The translations under genes were made by a program, and so were the position numbers. A stretch of DNA of 51,807 nucleotides from Chloroflexota bacterium (GTDB lineage: Bacteria; Chloroflexota; UBA6077; FW602-bin22; CADDYW01), in contig CADDYW010000025.1 of NCBI GenBank assembly GCA_902810745.1, positions 1 through 51,807 on the forward strand. The letters run 5' to 3'. Position 1 is the stretch's first letter. Every line of letters begins with the position of its first letter. The notes under the pieces are model-generated. The model was given only the letters and a program-made list of their open reading frames with translations. It was not told the DNA's origin and made no database searches. Shown here piece after piece: positions 41,297 through 50,598 of this stretch.

Positions 41297-42904
41297 TCAC
41301 GGGTTCAGGCTTTCCTGGGGCTTCGACTTGCGGACGAGCACCTGGGTCGTGAGGGCCATCGTCGCGCAGCTCACGCCAGCCTCCAGTGCGGTGCGGACGA
41401 CTTTGAGCGGGTCGACGATGCCCGCCTCCCACATGTCGACGAACTGCTCCTCCACGACGTCGTAGCCCCAGCCCGGCGGCCGCTGGCGCAGCTCGAAGAT
41501 GATCGGATTCGGCGAGAAGCCGCCGTTACGCAGGATCTGTCGCGTCGGCGCCTCCAGGGCCTGGGCCAGGATCTCGGCGCCCATCGCTTCGTCGCCGGTC
41601 AGCTCGAGTGCCTCGACGGCCGGAATGCACGCCAGTAACGCCGAGCCGCCGCCCGGCACCATGCCGCCCTCGAGAGCCAGCCGCGTCGCGGTGACGGCAT
41701 CCTCGGCCTGCAGCTTCTTCTCATCGCGCTCGATCTCGGTTGGCGCGCCAATCTTCAGAATCGCCATGCCGCCGGAGAGCTTGCCAAGACGCTCGCGCAT
41801 CTTCCCGCGCTCGTACTCGTCAGTCACGGTCGGCAGCTCGAGCTTGATCTGCGCAATGCGGCGGCGGATCGCCGCCGGATCGCCCGCTCCTTCGACGACG
41901 GTGAAGAAGTCGCGGTTGCACCAGACCCGCCGGGCCCGGCCAAGATTCGAGAACGTCACATTCTCGAAGAGTGCGCCAGCGTCCTCGCGAATCATCTCGG
42001 CGCCGGTGAACACGGCGATGTCTTCAAGAATGCGCAGCCGCCGGTCCCCGTAGCCGGGCGCCTTGACCGCGACGGTCGTGATGATTCCCTGGTCCTTGTT
42101 GCTGACGAGCGTCGCCAGCGCATCCCCGGAGACGTCGCCCGCAACGAGGAAGAGCTGCCTTTCACCATTCTGCAGGACGAGATTCAGCAGCGGCAGCACC
42201 TCCTCGGTCTTGGTCAAGAATCGATCGGTCACGCAGACCAGAACGTTCTCGAGCGTCGCTTCCATGCGTTGCCGGTCCGTGACCAGGTAGGGCGAGATCC
42301 ACCCGCGATCCCACTGGATTCCTTCGACGTACTCGCGCTCGATGGTCGTCCCGTGCGCGTTTTCGACGGTCACGACTCCGTCGCGGCCGATGATGTCGAA
42401 GATCTCGCCGATCATTCCCGCGATCTTCGGATCCCGCGTGCAGGCCGAGGCGATCCGCCGCAGATCGTCGGGGGTCTCGACCGGGCGCGCCTGCTTGTCA
42501 AGCTCGCGCAGCGCGACCTCGAGAGCTTTCTCGATGCCGCGCTTGACGAACATCGGATTGCCGCCCGCCGCGACGTAGCGAATCGACGACTCAAGCACGC
42601 TCTGCGCGATTACGACCGCGGTTGCCGAGCCATCACCGGTCGTATCGCCGATCTTACAGGCGAGCTGGCGAATGATCATCGCCCCCATATCCTCGAATGG
42701 GTTCTGAATCTGCAACGTGCGACGGGCGATCGTCGCGCCGTCGTCGAGGATCTCGGGCGGCTTGTTCGTACCCACGATCGGCTGAATCGCGACAGTGCGA
42801 GCGCGTGGACCGAGCGTCACGCGAATCAGCCGTGACATGGTATCCACACCGCGCCGCAGCGCTGCGCGCGCCTCATCTTCCAGCAGCACGTACTGTTCGG
42901 GCAT
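41297..42904 (-). CDS. Divergent GroEL-type chaperonin paralogue
   Basis: 535 residues with all three chaperonin domains recognisable: RLIRVTLGPRARTVAIQ, DDGATIARRTLQIQNPFEDMGAMIIRQ and the apical IIGRDGVVTVENAHGTTIEREYVEGIQWDRGWISPYLVTD. Differences from canonical GroEL stand out. The nucleotide-site GDGTTT reads GDGSAT at 90-95, and the phosphate loop Lys-Gly reads Arg-Ala. The C-terminus ends KPQESLNP and lacks the Gly-Gly-Met tail. The catalytic Asp equivalents (DGSAT, QAEDAVTAT) are kept. No groES gene is adjacent and no CIRCE element was found upstream. ATG at 42904, with GAGGTG 10 bases upstream. It is probably a specialised second chaperonin, not the housekeeping copy. Confidence 0.9.
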   Translation of the reverse strand: MPEQYVLLEDEARAALRRGVDTMSRLIRVTLGPRARTVAIQPIVGTNKPPEILDDGATIARRTLQIQNPFEDMGAMIIRQLACKIGDTTGDGSATAVVIAQSVLESSIRYVAAGGNPMFVKRGIEKALEVALRELDKQARPVETPDDLRRIASACTRDPKIAGMIGEIFDIIGRDGVVTVENAHGTTIEREYVEGIQWDRGWISPYLVTDRQRMEATLENVLVCVTDRFLTKTEEVLPLLNLVLQNGERQLFLVAGDVSGDALATLVSNKDQGIITTVAVKAPGYGDRRLRILEDIAVFTGAEMIREDAGALFENVTFSNLGRARRVWCNRDFFTVVEGAGDPAAIRRRIAQIKLELPTVTDEYERGKMRERLGKLSGGMAILKIGAPTEIERDEKKLQAEDAVTATRLALEGGMVPGGGSALLACIPAVEALELTGDEAMGAEILAQALEAPTRQILRNGGFSPNPIIFELRQRPPGWGYDVVEEQFVDMWEAGIVDPLKVVRTALEAGVSCATMALTTQVLVRKSKPQESLNP

Positions 42905-43010
42905 GACCGAAGGCACCTCGTCTAGAGCCGAATCTGTTGAGGCCAACGTGCGTCCCGTCGAGAACCACGCGTATCCCAGGACGCCGCGATAATCTATAAC
43001 TGCAGCGCAA

Positions 43011-43039
43011 AGGATACAGGGTCGGTTCGGAACTTTCAA
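43011..43039 (-). promoter_or_regulatory. Candidate promoter of the chaperonin gene
   Basis: On the minus strand, TTGAAA (43034-43039) and TATCCT (43011-43016) have a 17-base spacer. About 100 bases of leader precede the ATG. There is no TTAGCACTC-type CIRCE repeat. Confidence 0.45.
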
Positions 43040-43210
43040 GTTTGCCGCGTGCGGACCAGCAGATCTAGCCTACCCGTCCCAGCACGACCGACGCCGCGGC
43101 ATCGCGCGCCGCTCCCGATCGACCGGCCGGTGCTCGGGTGGCGGCGCTCGTGGAGGATGGCCGGGACTCGGGCGTGCCGCGGCCAGCGCCCGAATCCGCG
43201 ACGAGCCTGG

Positions 43211-43339
43211 CTAGGCCGGGGGCGGATTCCGCAGCCGCTCGCGCCACTCCGCAAACAGCAGGTAGCCGATCGCGACGGCGACCGCGATGAACGGCAAGCT
43301 CAGCAAGATTGCCAGGCCAATGAGAAGACGCTTCAGCAT
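43211..43339 (-). CDS. Small (42-residue) single-span membrane protein
   Basis: ATG at 43339 lies 2 bases after the stop of the DUF421 gene, with AAGGTG about 6 bases upstream inside that gene's end. The product is MLKRLLIGLAILLSLPFIA followed by VAVAIGYLLFAEWRERLRNPPPA. It has a basic N-terminus, a 25-residue hydrophobic helix and a charged tail. The placement argues for co-translation with the DUF421 protein, perhaps as a small subunit or stabiliser. No homologue is recognised. Confidence 0.6.
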   Translation of the reverse strand: MLKRLLIGLAILLSLPFIAVAVAIGYLLFAEWRERLRNPPPA

Positions 43340-43341
43340 GC

Positions 43342-43872
43342 TTACACCTTCTTTTTTAGATACTTGAGATGGTGCTGAGGTCGAGTGTGGAGGGTCTCGA
43401 CCTCCTGCGGCACGATGCTGATCGATCCATCGGTTTCGAGAACGGCCAGCTTGACCTGATTGACATCGTCAATGCCGTGCTCGCGCATTGCCATCAGCAC
43501 GTCGTCTGGATCGACCTCTTCGCGTCGCAGGTTGGGCATCACGAACTGTCCGCGATTGATCAGAAGCGTCGGATGCCCACGCAGCGCGGATTTGAAGAGA
43601 CGCGAGCGCACGCCAAGCGCCGCGACAAGGTAGTTGATCACCACGAGGACCGCCGCCGCGATCAGGCCGCCGACGAGGGAGTTATCCGGTCCGACCATCG
43701 CGTTCTGCACCGCGTTAGCGACGGTCAGGATCACGACGATGTCGAACGCCGTCATCTGTCCGATCTCGCGCTTCCCGGCGATGCGCAGGAGGATCAGCAG
43801 GGAGACGTAGACGATGGTGGTTCGAATGATAATGTCCCAGGCCGGGATCGCAGGTGACAGGAGTTCGCTCAT
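43342..43872 (-). CDS. DUF421 (YetF-like) membrane protein
   Basis: 176 residues. Three N-terminal spans with the family pattern IIIRTTIVYVSLLILLRIAGKREIGQMTAFDIVVILTVANAVQNAMVGPD precede a soluble alpha/beta domain. That domain contains ALRGHPTLLINRGQFVMPNLRREEVDPDDVLMAMREHGIDDVNQVKLAVLETDGSISIVP. YetF-type proteins in spore formers influence membrane or germination processes; the role here is unknown. The ATG at 43872 is used; an upstream TTG adds four residues. Confidence 0.9.
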   Translation of the reverse strand: MSELLSPAIPAWDIIIRTTIVYVSLLILLRIAGKREIGQMTAFDIVVILTVANAVQNAMVGPDNSLVGGLIAAAVLVVINYLVAALGVRSRLFKSALRGHPTLLINRGQFVMPNLRREEVDPDDVLMAMREHGIDDVNQVKLAVLETDGSISIVPQEVETLHTRPQHHLKYLKKKV

Positions 43873-44074
43873 CGGATCACCCAAGGGAGCGATGAGTCCT
43901 GGACGCCAGGTGGCCCCGTGCGGTCACGTTCCGCCGACTGCTCCTCGGCGCCCCGGCAGGTCTCCGGTCGGATCTTCACGAGGGTGACCTCCAATCCTGG
44001 AAGGAGGGCCGGCTCGAACCGACCACGTCGCGGCGTCCGTCGTCGGGCAGCTCGAAGAGCACATCGGTGGTCAT
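43873..44074. other. Non-coding spacer upstream of the DUF421 gene
   Basis: No convincing gene. A short minus-strand frame (about 44074 to 43976, MTTDVLFELPDDGRRDVVGSS...) exists but has no ribosome site and no known pattern. Confidence 0.3.
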
Positions 44075-44101
44075 GCGACGCGCGCGTCTCGCGCGCGTCG
44101 C
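44075..44101. repeat. Perfect 12-bp palindrome with TCT loop
   Basis: GCGACGCGCGCG 44075-44086 pairs perfectly with CGCGCGCGTCGC 44090-44101 around TCT. It lies 75 bases past the acyl-CoA synthetase stop and may end its transcript. The central GCG-TCT-CGC equals that of the palindrome at 576-592, with one stem pair changed on both sides (G:C to C:G). Confidence 0.55.
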
Positions 44102-44175
44102 TAGCGCAGGCCTCCTGCTCGCCTCTCCGCGGATCATTGTACCAGGTTCACATTGCCTGGAACGACCGTCGTCGA

Positions 44176-45765
44176 TCAGTGAACCCGCTTTGCCAGTCCC
44201 TGCCAGTAGGGCTCGCGTAGCTCGTTCTTCAGGATCTTGCCGGTCCCCCCTTTCGGGAGCTCCGACCGGAACTCGATCGACTTCGGCACCTTGAACCCGC
44301 CGAGGTGCGCGCGACAGTGGGCGATCAGCTCCTCCGCGGTGACGGATTGGTTCTCTTTCAGCGCGACGAATGCCTTCGGCACCTCGCCCCACTGCGGATC
44401 GGGTACCGCGACCACCGCGCATTCGTACACGGCCGGGTGCGCCGACAGGACCTTCTCGACCTCGACGGATGAGATGTTCTCGCCGCCGCTGATGATGATA
44501 TCCTTCTTGCGATCGACGATCGTGACGTAGCCTTCCGAGTCGATCACGGCCATGTCGCCCGTGTGGAACCAGCCGTCGACGATGGCCTCGGCAGTCGCCT
44601 CCGGATCGCGGAAGTAGCCGTCCATGACGACGTTGGACCGCACGATGATTTCGCCCACGGTCTGATTGTCCGCCGGTACGTCTCGGCCCTCGTTGTCGAC
44701 CACCCGAAGGTCGACGCCCGGGATTGGCAGGCCAGTGGTTGCCTGGCGCAGAAGGCGCTGCTCGTCGCTCTCGCGTTGTAGCAGCGTGTCGGTCGGCCGC
44801 GCGATCGTCAGGACCGGGCACGTCTCGGTCAGTCCATAGCCGGAGAAAACCTGGCAGCCGAGGCGCTTCTCGAGTGTCGCGATAAGCGTCGGCGACGAGG
44901 GTGCCCCACCGACGCTGATCTCGCGCAGGCTCGACAGGTCATACTGGTCCAGCTCCGGGTAGGCGAGAATGGCGTTGAACATGGCTGGAACCCCGCCGGT
45001 TCGCGTGATCCGCTCCTGCTGCACGAGGCGGCAGAAATCGGCGGCGCTGAACCGGCGCAGCATCACGTGACGGCCGCCCACCATCGTAAGGTAATGCGGC
45101 GTACCCCAGCCGTTGACGTGGAACAGCGGCACCATGTAGAGCACCGCGTCCGAGTCGCGATACGCACTGGCCGCCTGACAGTTCATCGCGTGCAGGTAGA
45201 GATTCCGGTGGGTCATGACGACGCCCTTCGGTCGGCCGGTGCTGCCGCTGGTGTAGAACAGCTCGGCGATCGCGTTCTCGTCGATCTGCAGCTCGGGACG
45301 TTCGGTCGATGCCTCGGCCAGGAGCGTTTCATAATCGTGCCCGCGGAACCACGAGGGCCGCTCGCCCTCGAGCGATACGACCTCGCGCACTGATCTCAGG
45401 CCCGGCTCAAGCTTCTGGTACAGCGGTAAGAGCTCCGGCCCGACGAAGAGAGCCCCAGGCTCGGCGTGGTTCAGGATGTAGGTAAGCTCTTCCGGACTTA
45501 AACGGACGTTGAGCGGAAGCAGAACTGCCCCCGCGGCAAGGACCCCGTAATAGCCCTCGAGGAGCTGGTGGCAGTTGAGGGCCAGGAACGCGACCCGCTC
45601 CCCTGGAGCGATGCCGAGGGAGCGAATAGCGTTGGCCAGACGGTTGACCCGCTCGCCGAACTCGCGGTACGTGAAGCGTCGCTCGCCATCCACGACCGCG
45701 ACGTGGCTCCCGAACAGGCGAACTGCCCGATGTTCGAATTCCAGTGGGGTAAGTGGCACGATCAT
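44176..45765 (-). CDS. Acyl-CoA synthetase (AMP-binding family)
   Basis: 529 residues of the ANL superfamily, activating a carboxylic acid to acyl-AMP and then acyl-CoA. The P-loop is LFYTSGSTGRPKGVVMTHRNL, motif A5 is GYGLTETCP, and the hinge region DGWFHTGDMAVIDSEGYVTIVDRKKDIIISGGENISSVEVE precedes the catalytic Lys in LPKGGTGKILKNELR. The size fits medium- or long-chain fatty acid CoA ligases; exact substrate is unknown. ATG start. It is transcribed away from the VOC protein gene, with a shared 301-bp intergenic region holding an 11-bp inverted repeat. Confidence 0.92.
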   Translation of the reverse strand: MIVPLTPLEFEHRAVRLFGSHVAVVDGERRFTYREFGERVNRLANAIRSLGIAPGERVAFLALNCHQLLEGYYGVLAAGAVLLPLNVRLSPEELTYILNHAEPGALFVGPELLPLYQKLEPGLRSVREVVSLEGERPSWFRGHDYETLLAEASTERPELQIDENAIAELFYTSGSTGRPKGVVMTHRNLYLHAMNCQAASAYRDSDAVLYMVPLFHVNGWGTPHYLTMVGGRHVMLRRFSAADFCRLVQQERITRTGGVPAMFNAILAYPELDQYDLSSLREISVGGAPSSPTLIATLEKRLGCQVFSGYGLTETCPVLTIARPTDTLLQRESDEQRLLRQATTGLPIPGVDLRVVDNEGRDVPADNQTVGEIIVRSNVVMDGYFRDPEATAEAIVDGWFHTGDMAVIDSEGYVTIVDRKKDIIISGGENISSVEVEKVLSAHPAVYECAVVAVPDPQWGEVPKAFVALKENQSVTAEELIAHCRAHLGGFKVPKSIEFRSELPKGGTGKILKNELREPYWQGLAKRVH

Positions 45766-45836
45766 CGGAGCACCCTCCTCTATCCTCGATGCCCGGCGCT
45801 GCGCCGGACCTTCTTCAATGGTGCAGGGTGCGATCT

Positions 45837-45884
45837 ATTGTATCACTGAACCGCGATGTGTGAATTCCCGAAGAGTGATACAAT
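45837..45884. promoter_or_regulatory. 11-bp inverted repeat in a divergent promoter region
   Basis: ATTGTATCACT at 45837-45847 is repeated as its exact reverse complement AGTGATACAAT at 45874-45884, with 26 bases between. Each arm contains TACAAT reading outward, so the arms could be -10 boxes of two divergent promoters, operator half-sites, or both. It lies between the acyl-CoA synthetase and VOC genes. The rest of 45766-46066 shows nothing else. Confidence 0.5.
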
Positions 45885-46066
45885 TCGAGAAATACGGTCG
45901 GAATCCCGGGAGGTCTAACTCGGCGCTCCAGCACGGGGCCGGAGACTCGGGCGGGCCGGTCGTCGAGGCCCCGGGCACGGGGCGCGTTCTATCCCTCCCG
46001 TTCAGAAATGGCGAGGGAGGGACCCCGGCCGTCGGTGCACGATCCTCACCGCTGCGGGAGTAACGA

Positions 46067-46882
46067 ATGCTGCGCAATATCGACCACATCGTCGTCGTCG
46101 TTCGCGACCTCGCGAGCGCCTCGGAGGACTTTCAGAAAGCCGGCTTCACCGTCGTGCCGGGCGGGGAGCACGTGGGCGGCGCGACGCACAATGCGTTGAT
46201 CGCGTTCCAGGATGGAACCTACTTCGAGCTGATCGCGTTCCGAGAGCCGGATCGCCCGCAGCCGCACAAATGGTGGCCACGCCTCGCGCTCGGCGAAGGA
46301 CTGACTGACTACGCGCTGGGATCCGACGACCTCGCCGCCGACGCGGCGCGGATTCGCGAGCGCGGGCTCGTGGTGGAAGGTCCGGTCGAGGGTGGCCGCC
46401 TGCGTCCCGACGGCGAGCGCCTCGAATGGCGCACGATTCTCCTGGGACGGGGCGTTGCCCCCGACCGCGGGCAGTCGATTCTTCCCTTCGTCATCGAAGA
46501 CGTGACCCCCCGTGAGCGGCGCGTACCAGGAGGTGCCGCGGCCGAGCATCGGCTGGGCCTCCAGCGGGTTGCCGGTCTGGTGCTGGCGACCTCCGACCTG
46601 GCGCGCGCCGTCACGGCGATCGAGGCGCTCCTGGGGCCATCCGGCCGGCGTCCGGTCACGTGGACGAGTGATGACGGCGAGGGTGTTGATTTTCTGATCG
46701 GCGCGCAGTGGCTTCGGCTGCTCCAGCCCAGGGGTTCGCGCAGCCAGGTGGCGCAGCATCTCGATCGGTTCGGCGAGGGACCATACGAGGTAGTTCTCGC
46801 GGGAGAACGGGCCCTGCCACCCTTTAGTGGCGAGCTGCTCGACGGCTCCCTGCACGGAGCACGGATTCGAATTGCACGATGA
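46067..46882 (+). CDS. VOC-superfamily (Glyoxalase_3-like) protein
   Basis: 271 residues built of two VOC modules. The first begins LRNIDHIVVVVRDLASASEDFQKAGFTVVPGGEHVGGATHNALIAFQDGTYFELIAF with the His and Glu of a possible metal site. The second begins LGLQRVAGLVLATSDLARAVTAIEALLG. Such proteins include lyases, dioxygenases and resistance proteins; substrate is unknown. The ATG follows CTGCGGGAG closely. It is divergent from the acyl-CoA synthetase gene. Confidence 0.85.
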   Translation: MLRNIDHIVVVVRDLASASEDFQKAGFTVVPGGEHVGGATHNALIAFQDGTYFELIAFREPDRPQPHKWWPRLALGEGLTDYALGSDDLAADAARIRERGLVVEGPVEGGRLRPDGERLEWRTILLGRGVAPDRGQSILPFVIEDVTPRERRVPGGAAAEHRLGLQRVAGLVLATSDLARAVTAIEALLGPSGRRPVTWTSDDGEGVDFLIGAQWLRLLQPRGSRSQVAQHLDRFGEGPYEVVLAGERALPPFSGELLDGSLHGARIRIAR

Positions 46883-47032
46883 GGAAGGGCGCGCTCTTCG
46901 TTGGCGGAACGGCAGCAGAGCATGCGGTCTGTCTAACGTTCGGTCGGTGGTGCGGCCAGGATAGTCGACGCGTGCACTGCCTGGTCGTCTCGGGTGTAGA
47001 GGATCCTTGTCGGTGATGAGGTGGCTTCAGGT

Positions 47033-49042
47033 ATGGACTCGACGACGACGGTGACGAATGGGCCGAACGGACAGGTTCCTGCCTCGGGGACGCGACCGCG
47101 TCCACGCGGGCCCGAGGAGCCTCGCGGGACAGCTTCGAGCAGCCGCGCCCCACGCCCGAACGACCGGCTTCGCTCGCCTCGCTTCTGGATCATCGCGCTC
47201 GGAATCTGGCTGCTCTTCCTCTTCCTGGAACAGCTTCTTCTGCCGCGTCCGACCGATCGCCTGCTGATCTCGTACACGTTCTTCAAGCAGCAGGTCGCTG
47301 CCGGTAACGTGTCGGATATTACCAGTCGCGGTGACGATATCCAGGGCGATTTCAAGTCCCCGGTGACCGATCCGTCTCCGGCTCCGGGCACGACACCAGG
47401 TCAGTTCACCAAGTTCGCCACGCGCGTGCCCAGCTTTGCCGACGAGAAAGCGCTGGGTGAGCTGCTCGACGCGCACAACGTCACGATCAGCGCGCGACCA
47501 CTTGATGAGCCGCGCTCGCCGCTGGTCGACCTGGTCTTTGCTTTTGGTCCAACGCTCCTGTTTATCGGCGGCTTTCTCTGGGTGAGCAATCGGCTGGCCC
47601 GCGGGGCCGGTGGCGGTGTCCTCGGGTTCGGACGCAGCCGGGCACGGCGGTACGATGCCCAGGAAGGAAAGTCGGCCGTGACATTTGCCGACGTGGCCGG
47701 TATCGACGAGGTAGAAGCGGAGCTCGTCGAGATCGTCGATTTCCTGAAGCAACCCGAGAAGTATCGTCGCCTCGGGGGAACCATCCCCAAGGGCGTCCTC
47801 CTCGTCGGCCCCCCGGGAACCGGGAAAACGCTTCTCGCCCGTGCCGTGGCGGGGGAGGCAGGCGTCCCCTTCTTCTCGATGAGTGGCTCGGAGTTTGTCG
47901 AGATGATTGTCGGCGTCGGAGCCTCCCGCGTGCGCGACCTGTTCGTGGAGGCAAAGAAAGCTGCTCCGGCCATTGTCTTCATCGACGAGCTCGACGCGAT
48001 TGGCCGACGGCGAGGTGGTGGAACGATGGTCGGCAGCAACGAGGAGCGCGAGCAGACGCTCAATCAGCTTCTCGTCGAGATGGATGGCTTTGATGCTCGC
48101 GAAGCGGTGATTGTTCTTGCCGCCACCAACCGTCCCGACGTTCTCGATCCTGCCCTGCTGCGACCGGGTCGGTTCGATCGGCGCATCACCGTGCTTCCGC
48201 CAGATCGTGCCGGGCGCGCGGCGATTCTGCGCGTGCATACGCGAGGCGTTCCATTGGATCCGAACGTCGACCTCGACGAGATCGCTGCCGAGACGCCCGG
48301 CCTGGTCGGCGCGGACCTGCGGAATCTGGTCAACGAGGCGGCTCTCCTCGCCGCGCGCAAGGGGAAGACAAAGATCGACCAGAACGACTTCGCCGAGGCG
48401 ATCGAGAAGATCGCGCTCGGGGCCGAGCGCCGGCTGACGCTCTCAGCAGAGGACCGGCGCCGAATCGCCTACCACGAGGCCGGCCACGCACTTCTCGGGC
48501 TTCTCCAGCCCGAGGGCGATACGCCGCGGCGGGTGACGGTCATCCCGCGTGGGCAGGCGCTTGGCGTGACGCTCTCGGTTCCCGAGGACGATCGCTACAA
48601 CTACAGCGAGAGCTATCTGCGTGCCCGCATCGTGAGCACGCTTGGCGGACGCGCGGCCGAGCAGGTCGTCTTCGGAACGGTCACCACCGGCGCCGAGAAT
48701 GATCTGAAGCAGGTCAACGACATCGCTCGCGCGATGGTGACGCGCTGGGGAATGAGCGAGGAGGTTGGGCTGCTGACGGCCGAGGTCGCCGACGGCGATT
48801 TTCTTTCCCTGGGCTTCGGCGGCGCGGCACGCGCGCGTAGCGAGGCAACGGCCGTGGCGATCGACCGGGCCACGCGGCGGATCATCGACGAATGCTACCA
48901 GAAGGCGGTCGAGCTGCTCACGCGGGAACGCGCCCGTCTCGACGCGCTCGTCGAGGCGCTCCTCCGCGAGGAGTCGCTCGACGAGGGGCAGATGCGCGCG
49001 GTGACCGGTCTCGCGGCAACGACGGCGACGGCCCGAGCGTAA
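47033..49042 (+). CDS. ftsH: ATP-dependent zinc metalloprotease FtsH
   Basis: 669 residues. A polar N-terminal tail of about 45 residues, a first span ([20 protein letters not shown]), an outer domain and a second span ([23 protein letters not shown]) precede the AAA+ domain. That domain has Walker A GPPGTGKT, Walker [12 protein letters not shown] and the arginine-finger region RPGRFDRRI. The protease has zinc ligands in [10 protein letters not shown] and the downstream Asp of [10 protein letters not shown]. The pore motif is in [25 protein letters not shown] at 47033 is used, with GAGGTG 10 bases upstream; GTG at 47021 is also possible. It degrades misassembled membrane proteins and regulators. 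Confidence 0.95.
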   Translation: MDSTTTVTNGPNGQVPASGTRPRPRGPEEPRGTASSSRAPRPNDRLRSPRFWIIALGIWLLFLFLEQLLLPRPTDRLLISYTFFKQQVAAGNVSDITSRGDDIQGDFKSPVTDPSPAPGTTPGQFTKFATRVPSFADEKALGELLDAHNVTISARPLDEPRSPLVDLVFAFGPTLLFIGGFLWVSNRLARGAGGGVLGFGRSRARRYDAQEGKSAVTFADVAGIDEVEAELVEIVDFLKQPEKYRRLGGTIPKGVLLVGPPGTGKTLLARAVAGEAGVPFFSMSGSEFVEMIVGVGASRVRDLFVEAKKAAPAIVFIDELDAIGRRRGGGTMVGSNEEREQTLNQLLVEMDGFDAREAVIVLAATNRPDVLDPALLRPGRFDRRITVLPPDRAGRAAILRVHTRGVPLDPNVDLDEIAAETPGLVGADLRNLVNEAALLAARKGKTKIDQNDFAEAIEKIALGAERRLTLSAEDRRRIAYHEAGHALLGLLQPEGDTPRRVTVIPRGQALGVTLSVPEDDRYNYSESYLRARIVSTLGGRAAEQVVFGTVTTGAENDLKQVNDIARAMVTRWGMSEEVGLLTAEVADGDFLSLGFGGAARARSEATAVAIDRATRRIIDECYQKAVELLTRERARLDALVEALLREESLDEGQMRAVTGLAATTATARA

Positions 49043-49274
49043 GCGTCCGCTCGCGGGGCACGGGGGCATCCTGGCCCGGATCGGTGGCCGTCACGGACAC
49101 GCGCGCGGCGGGGAGCCGCGTCTGCCAGGATGAGCCGATCCTTGCCCACGACCGGCGATCGCGCGTATACTGAAAGTGTGCAGCAGGTTTGCTCGTCGTC
49201 GGCCATCGCACCGGAGATCCCGTGCGGTCAGTCCTGACGTTCCTCCTTACGATCTCGCGTCACGTGACCCTCGC

Positions 49275-49940
49275 ATGATCGACGCCCTCGTCTTTGACTT
49301 CGATGGGCTGATTCTTGATACCGAAGGCCCCGACTTCCAGGCGTGGCAGGAGATCTACACGGCATACGGCTGCTCGCTTCCTCTTACGGTCTGGTCCGTG
49401 GCAATCGGGACCGTGGGCGCCTTCGATCCTTATGTCGAGCTCGAGCGTCAGCTTGGGCGTCCGATCGACCGCGCGACGGTCTATGAGCAGCACCAGCGAC
49501 GGATGCTCAAGCTGATCGATGCCGAGACGGTTCGCCCGGGTGTCGAGACGTACCTCGCCGATGCGCGGCGGCTGGGAATTCGCCGAGCCGTGGCGTCGAG
49601 CTCACCGCGTGATTGGGTCGCCGGTCACCTCGCTCGCCTGGGCCTTCTCGAGCACTTCGAGTGTTTGCGCTGCTCCGACGACGTCCGTGAGGTCAAGCCG
49701 TCGCCCGAGCTGTACCAATCCGCGCTCGAGGCGCTGGGGATCCGGCCCGAGCACGCGATCGCGCTGGAGGACTCGCCCAATGGTGTGCTCGCGGCCAAGC
49801 GTGCCGGTATCTTCTGCGTGGCGGTTCCGAATCCGCTCACGCGCCAGCTTCCCCTGGATCATGCGGACCTTACTCTGTCGTCGCTGCAGGATCTTCCCCT
49901 CCAGGCGCTGATCGAGCGCGTGGGCCGATCTCGTCGCTGA
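49275..49940 (+). CDS. HAD-superfamily phosphatase (beta-phosphoglucomutase-like)
   Basis: 221 residues. Motif I is FDFDGLILDTEG with nucleophile Asp8 and Asp10, motif II is AVASSSPRDW, the Lys motif is REVKPSPELY, and motif IV is ALEDSPNGVLAAKRAG. The helical cap follows motif I. This layout fits sugar-phosphate phosphatases and mutases of the PGM-like group. The ATG at 49275 starts the conserved region directly; the ribosome site is weak, and upstream starts add 33 basic residues. It is 232 bases downstream of ftsH. Confidence 0.9.
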   Translation: MIDALVFDFDGLILDTEGPDFQAWQEIYTAYGCSLPLTVWSVAIGTVGAFDPYVELERQLGRPIDRATVYEQHQRRMLKLIDAETVRPGVETYLADARRLGIRRAVASSSPRDWVAGHLARLGLLEHFECLRCSDDVREVKPSPELYQSALEALGIRPEHAIALEDSPNGVLAAKRAGIFCVAVPNPLTRQLPLDHADLTLSSLQDLPLQALIERVGRSRR

Positions 49941-50148
49941 GCGGGGCTGGAGCATTCGGTTCCGGGCCCGGCAGCCAGTAAGCGCGAGTAGCGCTATCCA
50001 CCCGACGACCATCGTCTCTCACCGTCGAACCCGGCAAGAGCGGCGGAGGCGATGTCGACACGAGCGTGATGGGACGGCTCTGCCCGGTGAGCCGTGGGTC
50101 AGACTGTTCACGCGCCGTACCCCAGAGAATGCTCCGCGGGCTAGGAAG

Positions 50149-50451
50149 CTAGCTTCGCCAGGCCGCGAGGAGCGCCGTCAGGTCGCTGGTGGTCAGGATG
50201 ACCGGCCGCGTATCTACCGTGGGTTCGCCGCGGCGGGGTGGTTTGATGACCTCGAGCTCGTCGACGTAGACCTGCCCGCCACACCGGCCGCATCGCGGAG
50301 CCATCCCCGGCTGCAGACGCACCGTCGGTCCATTGAGCGGCGCGATGAGCCGCGCTCTGAAGCCGGATTCGAGCTGCTCGCCTTCGAATCGTGCCGTGAC
50401 GTGTCCACAGCTGTAGCAATGAAGCTCGCCTCGAACCCTCACCGTATCCAT
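50149..50451 (-). CDS. Small zinc-ribbon protein of unknown function
   Basis: 100 residues. CYSCGH (about 12-17) and CGRCGG (about 54-59) make a CxxC...CxxC zinc ribbon around a beta-rich stretch (ARLIAPLNGPTVRLQPG). A C-terminal part of 35 residues follows. ATG start with a G-rich ribosome site. It may bind nucleic acid or protein. A pair of DosR-like palindromes lies about 150 bases upstream. The gap 49941-50148 downstream shows no gene. Confidence 0.7.
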   Translation of the reverse strand: MDTVRVRGELHCYSCGHVTARFEGEQLESGFRARLIAPLNGPTVRLQPGMAPRCGRCGGQVYVDELEVIKPPRRGEPTVDTRPVILTTSDLTALLAAWRS

Positions 50452-50598
50452 CTTTCTTACACCCCCGTCTCACGACTCTGTCCACGTGGCAGGCGAGAAG
50501 GCACGGGACCCAGATCCGACATTGGATGCAGGCTAGGTAGCGCTCCTTGGCCTCGAGGGCAATCATGACGTGCGGTCGAGAGACCGTGATCCACCGTA

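Noticed and set aside
42904..43060. CIRCE heat-shock operator upstream of the chaperonin
   Set aside because: No TTAGCACTC-N9-GAGTGCTAA-like repeat is present.
40829..43080. Repeated 13-mer CTAGCCTACCCGT near 40829 and 43067
   Set aside because: Exact 13-base matches are expected several times by chance in a window of this size, and the flanks do not agree.
43976..44074. 32-codon frame upstream of the DUF421 gene
   Set aside because: No ribosome site, the start lies against the palindrome at 44075-44101, and no conserved pattern.
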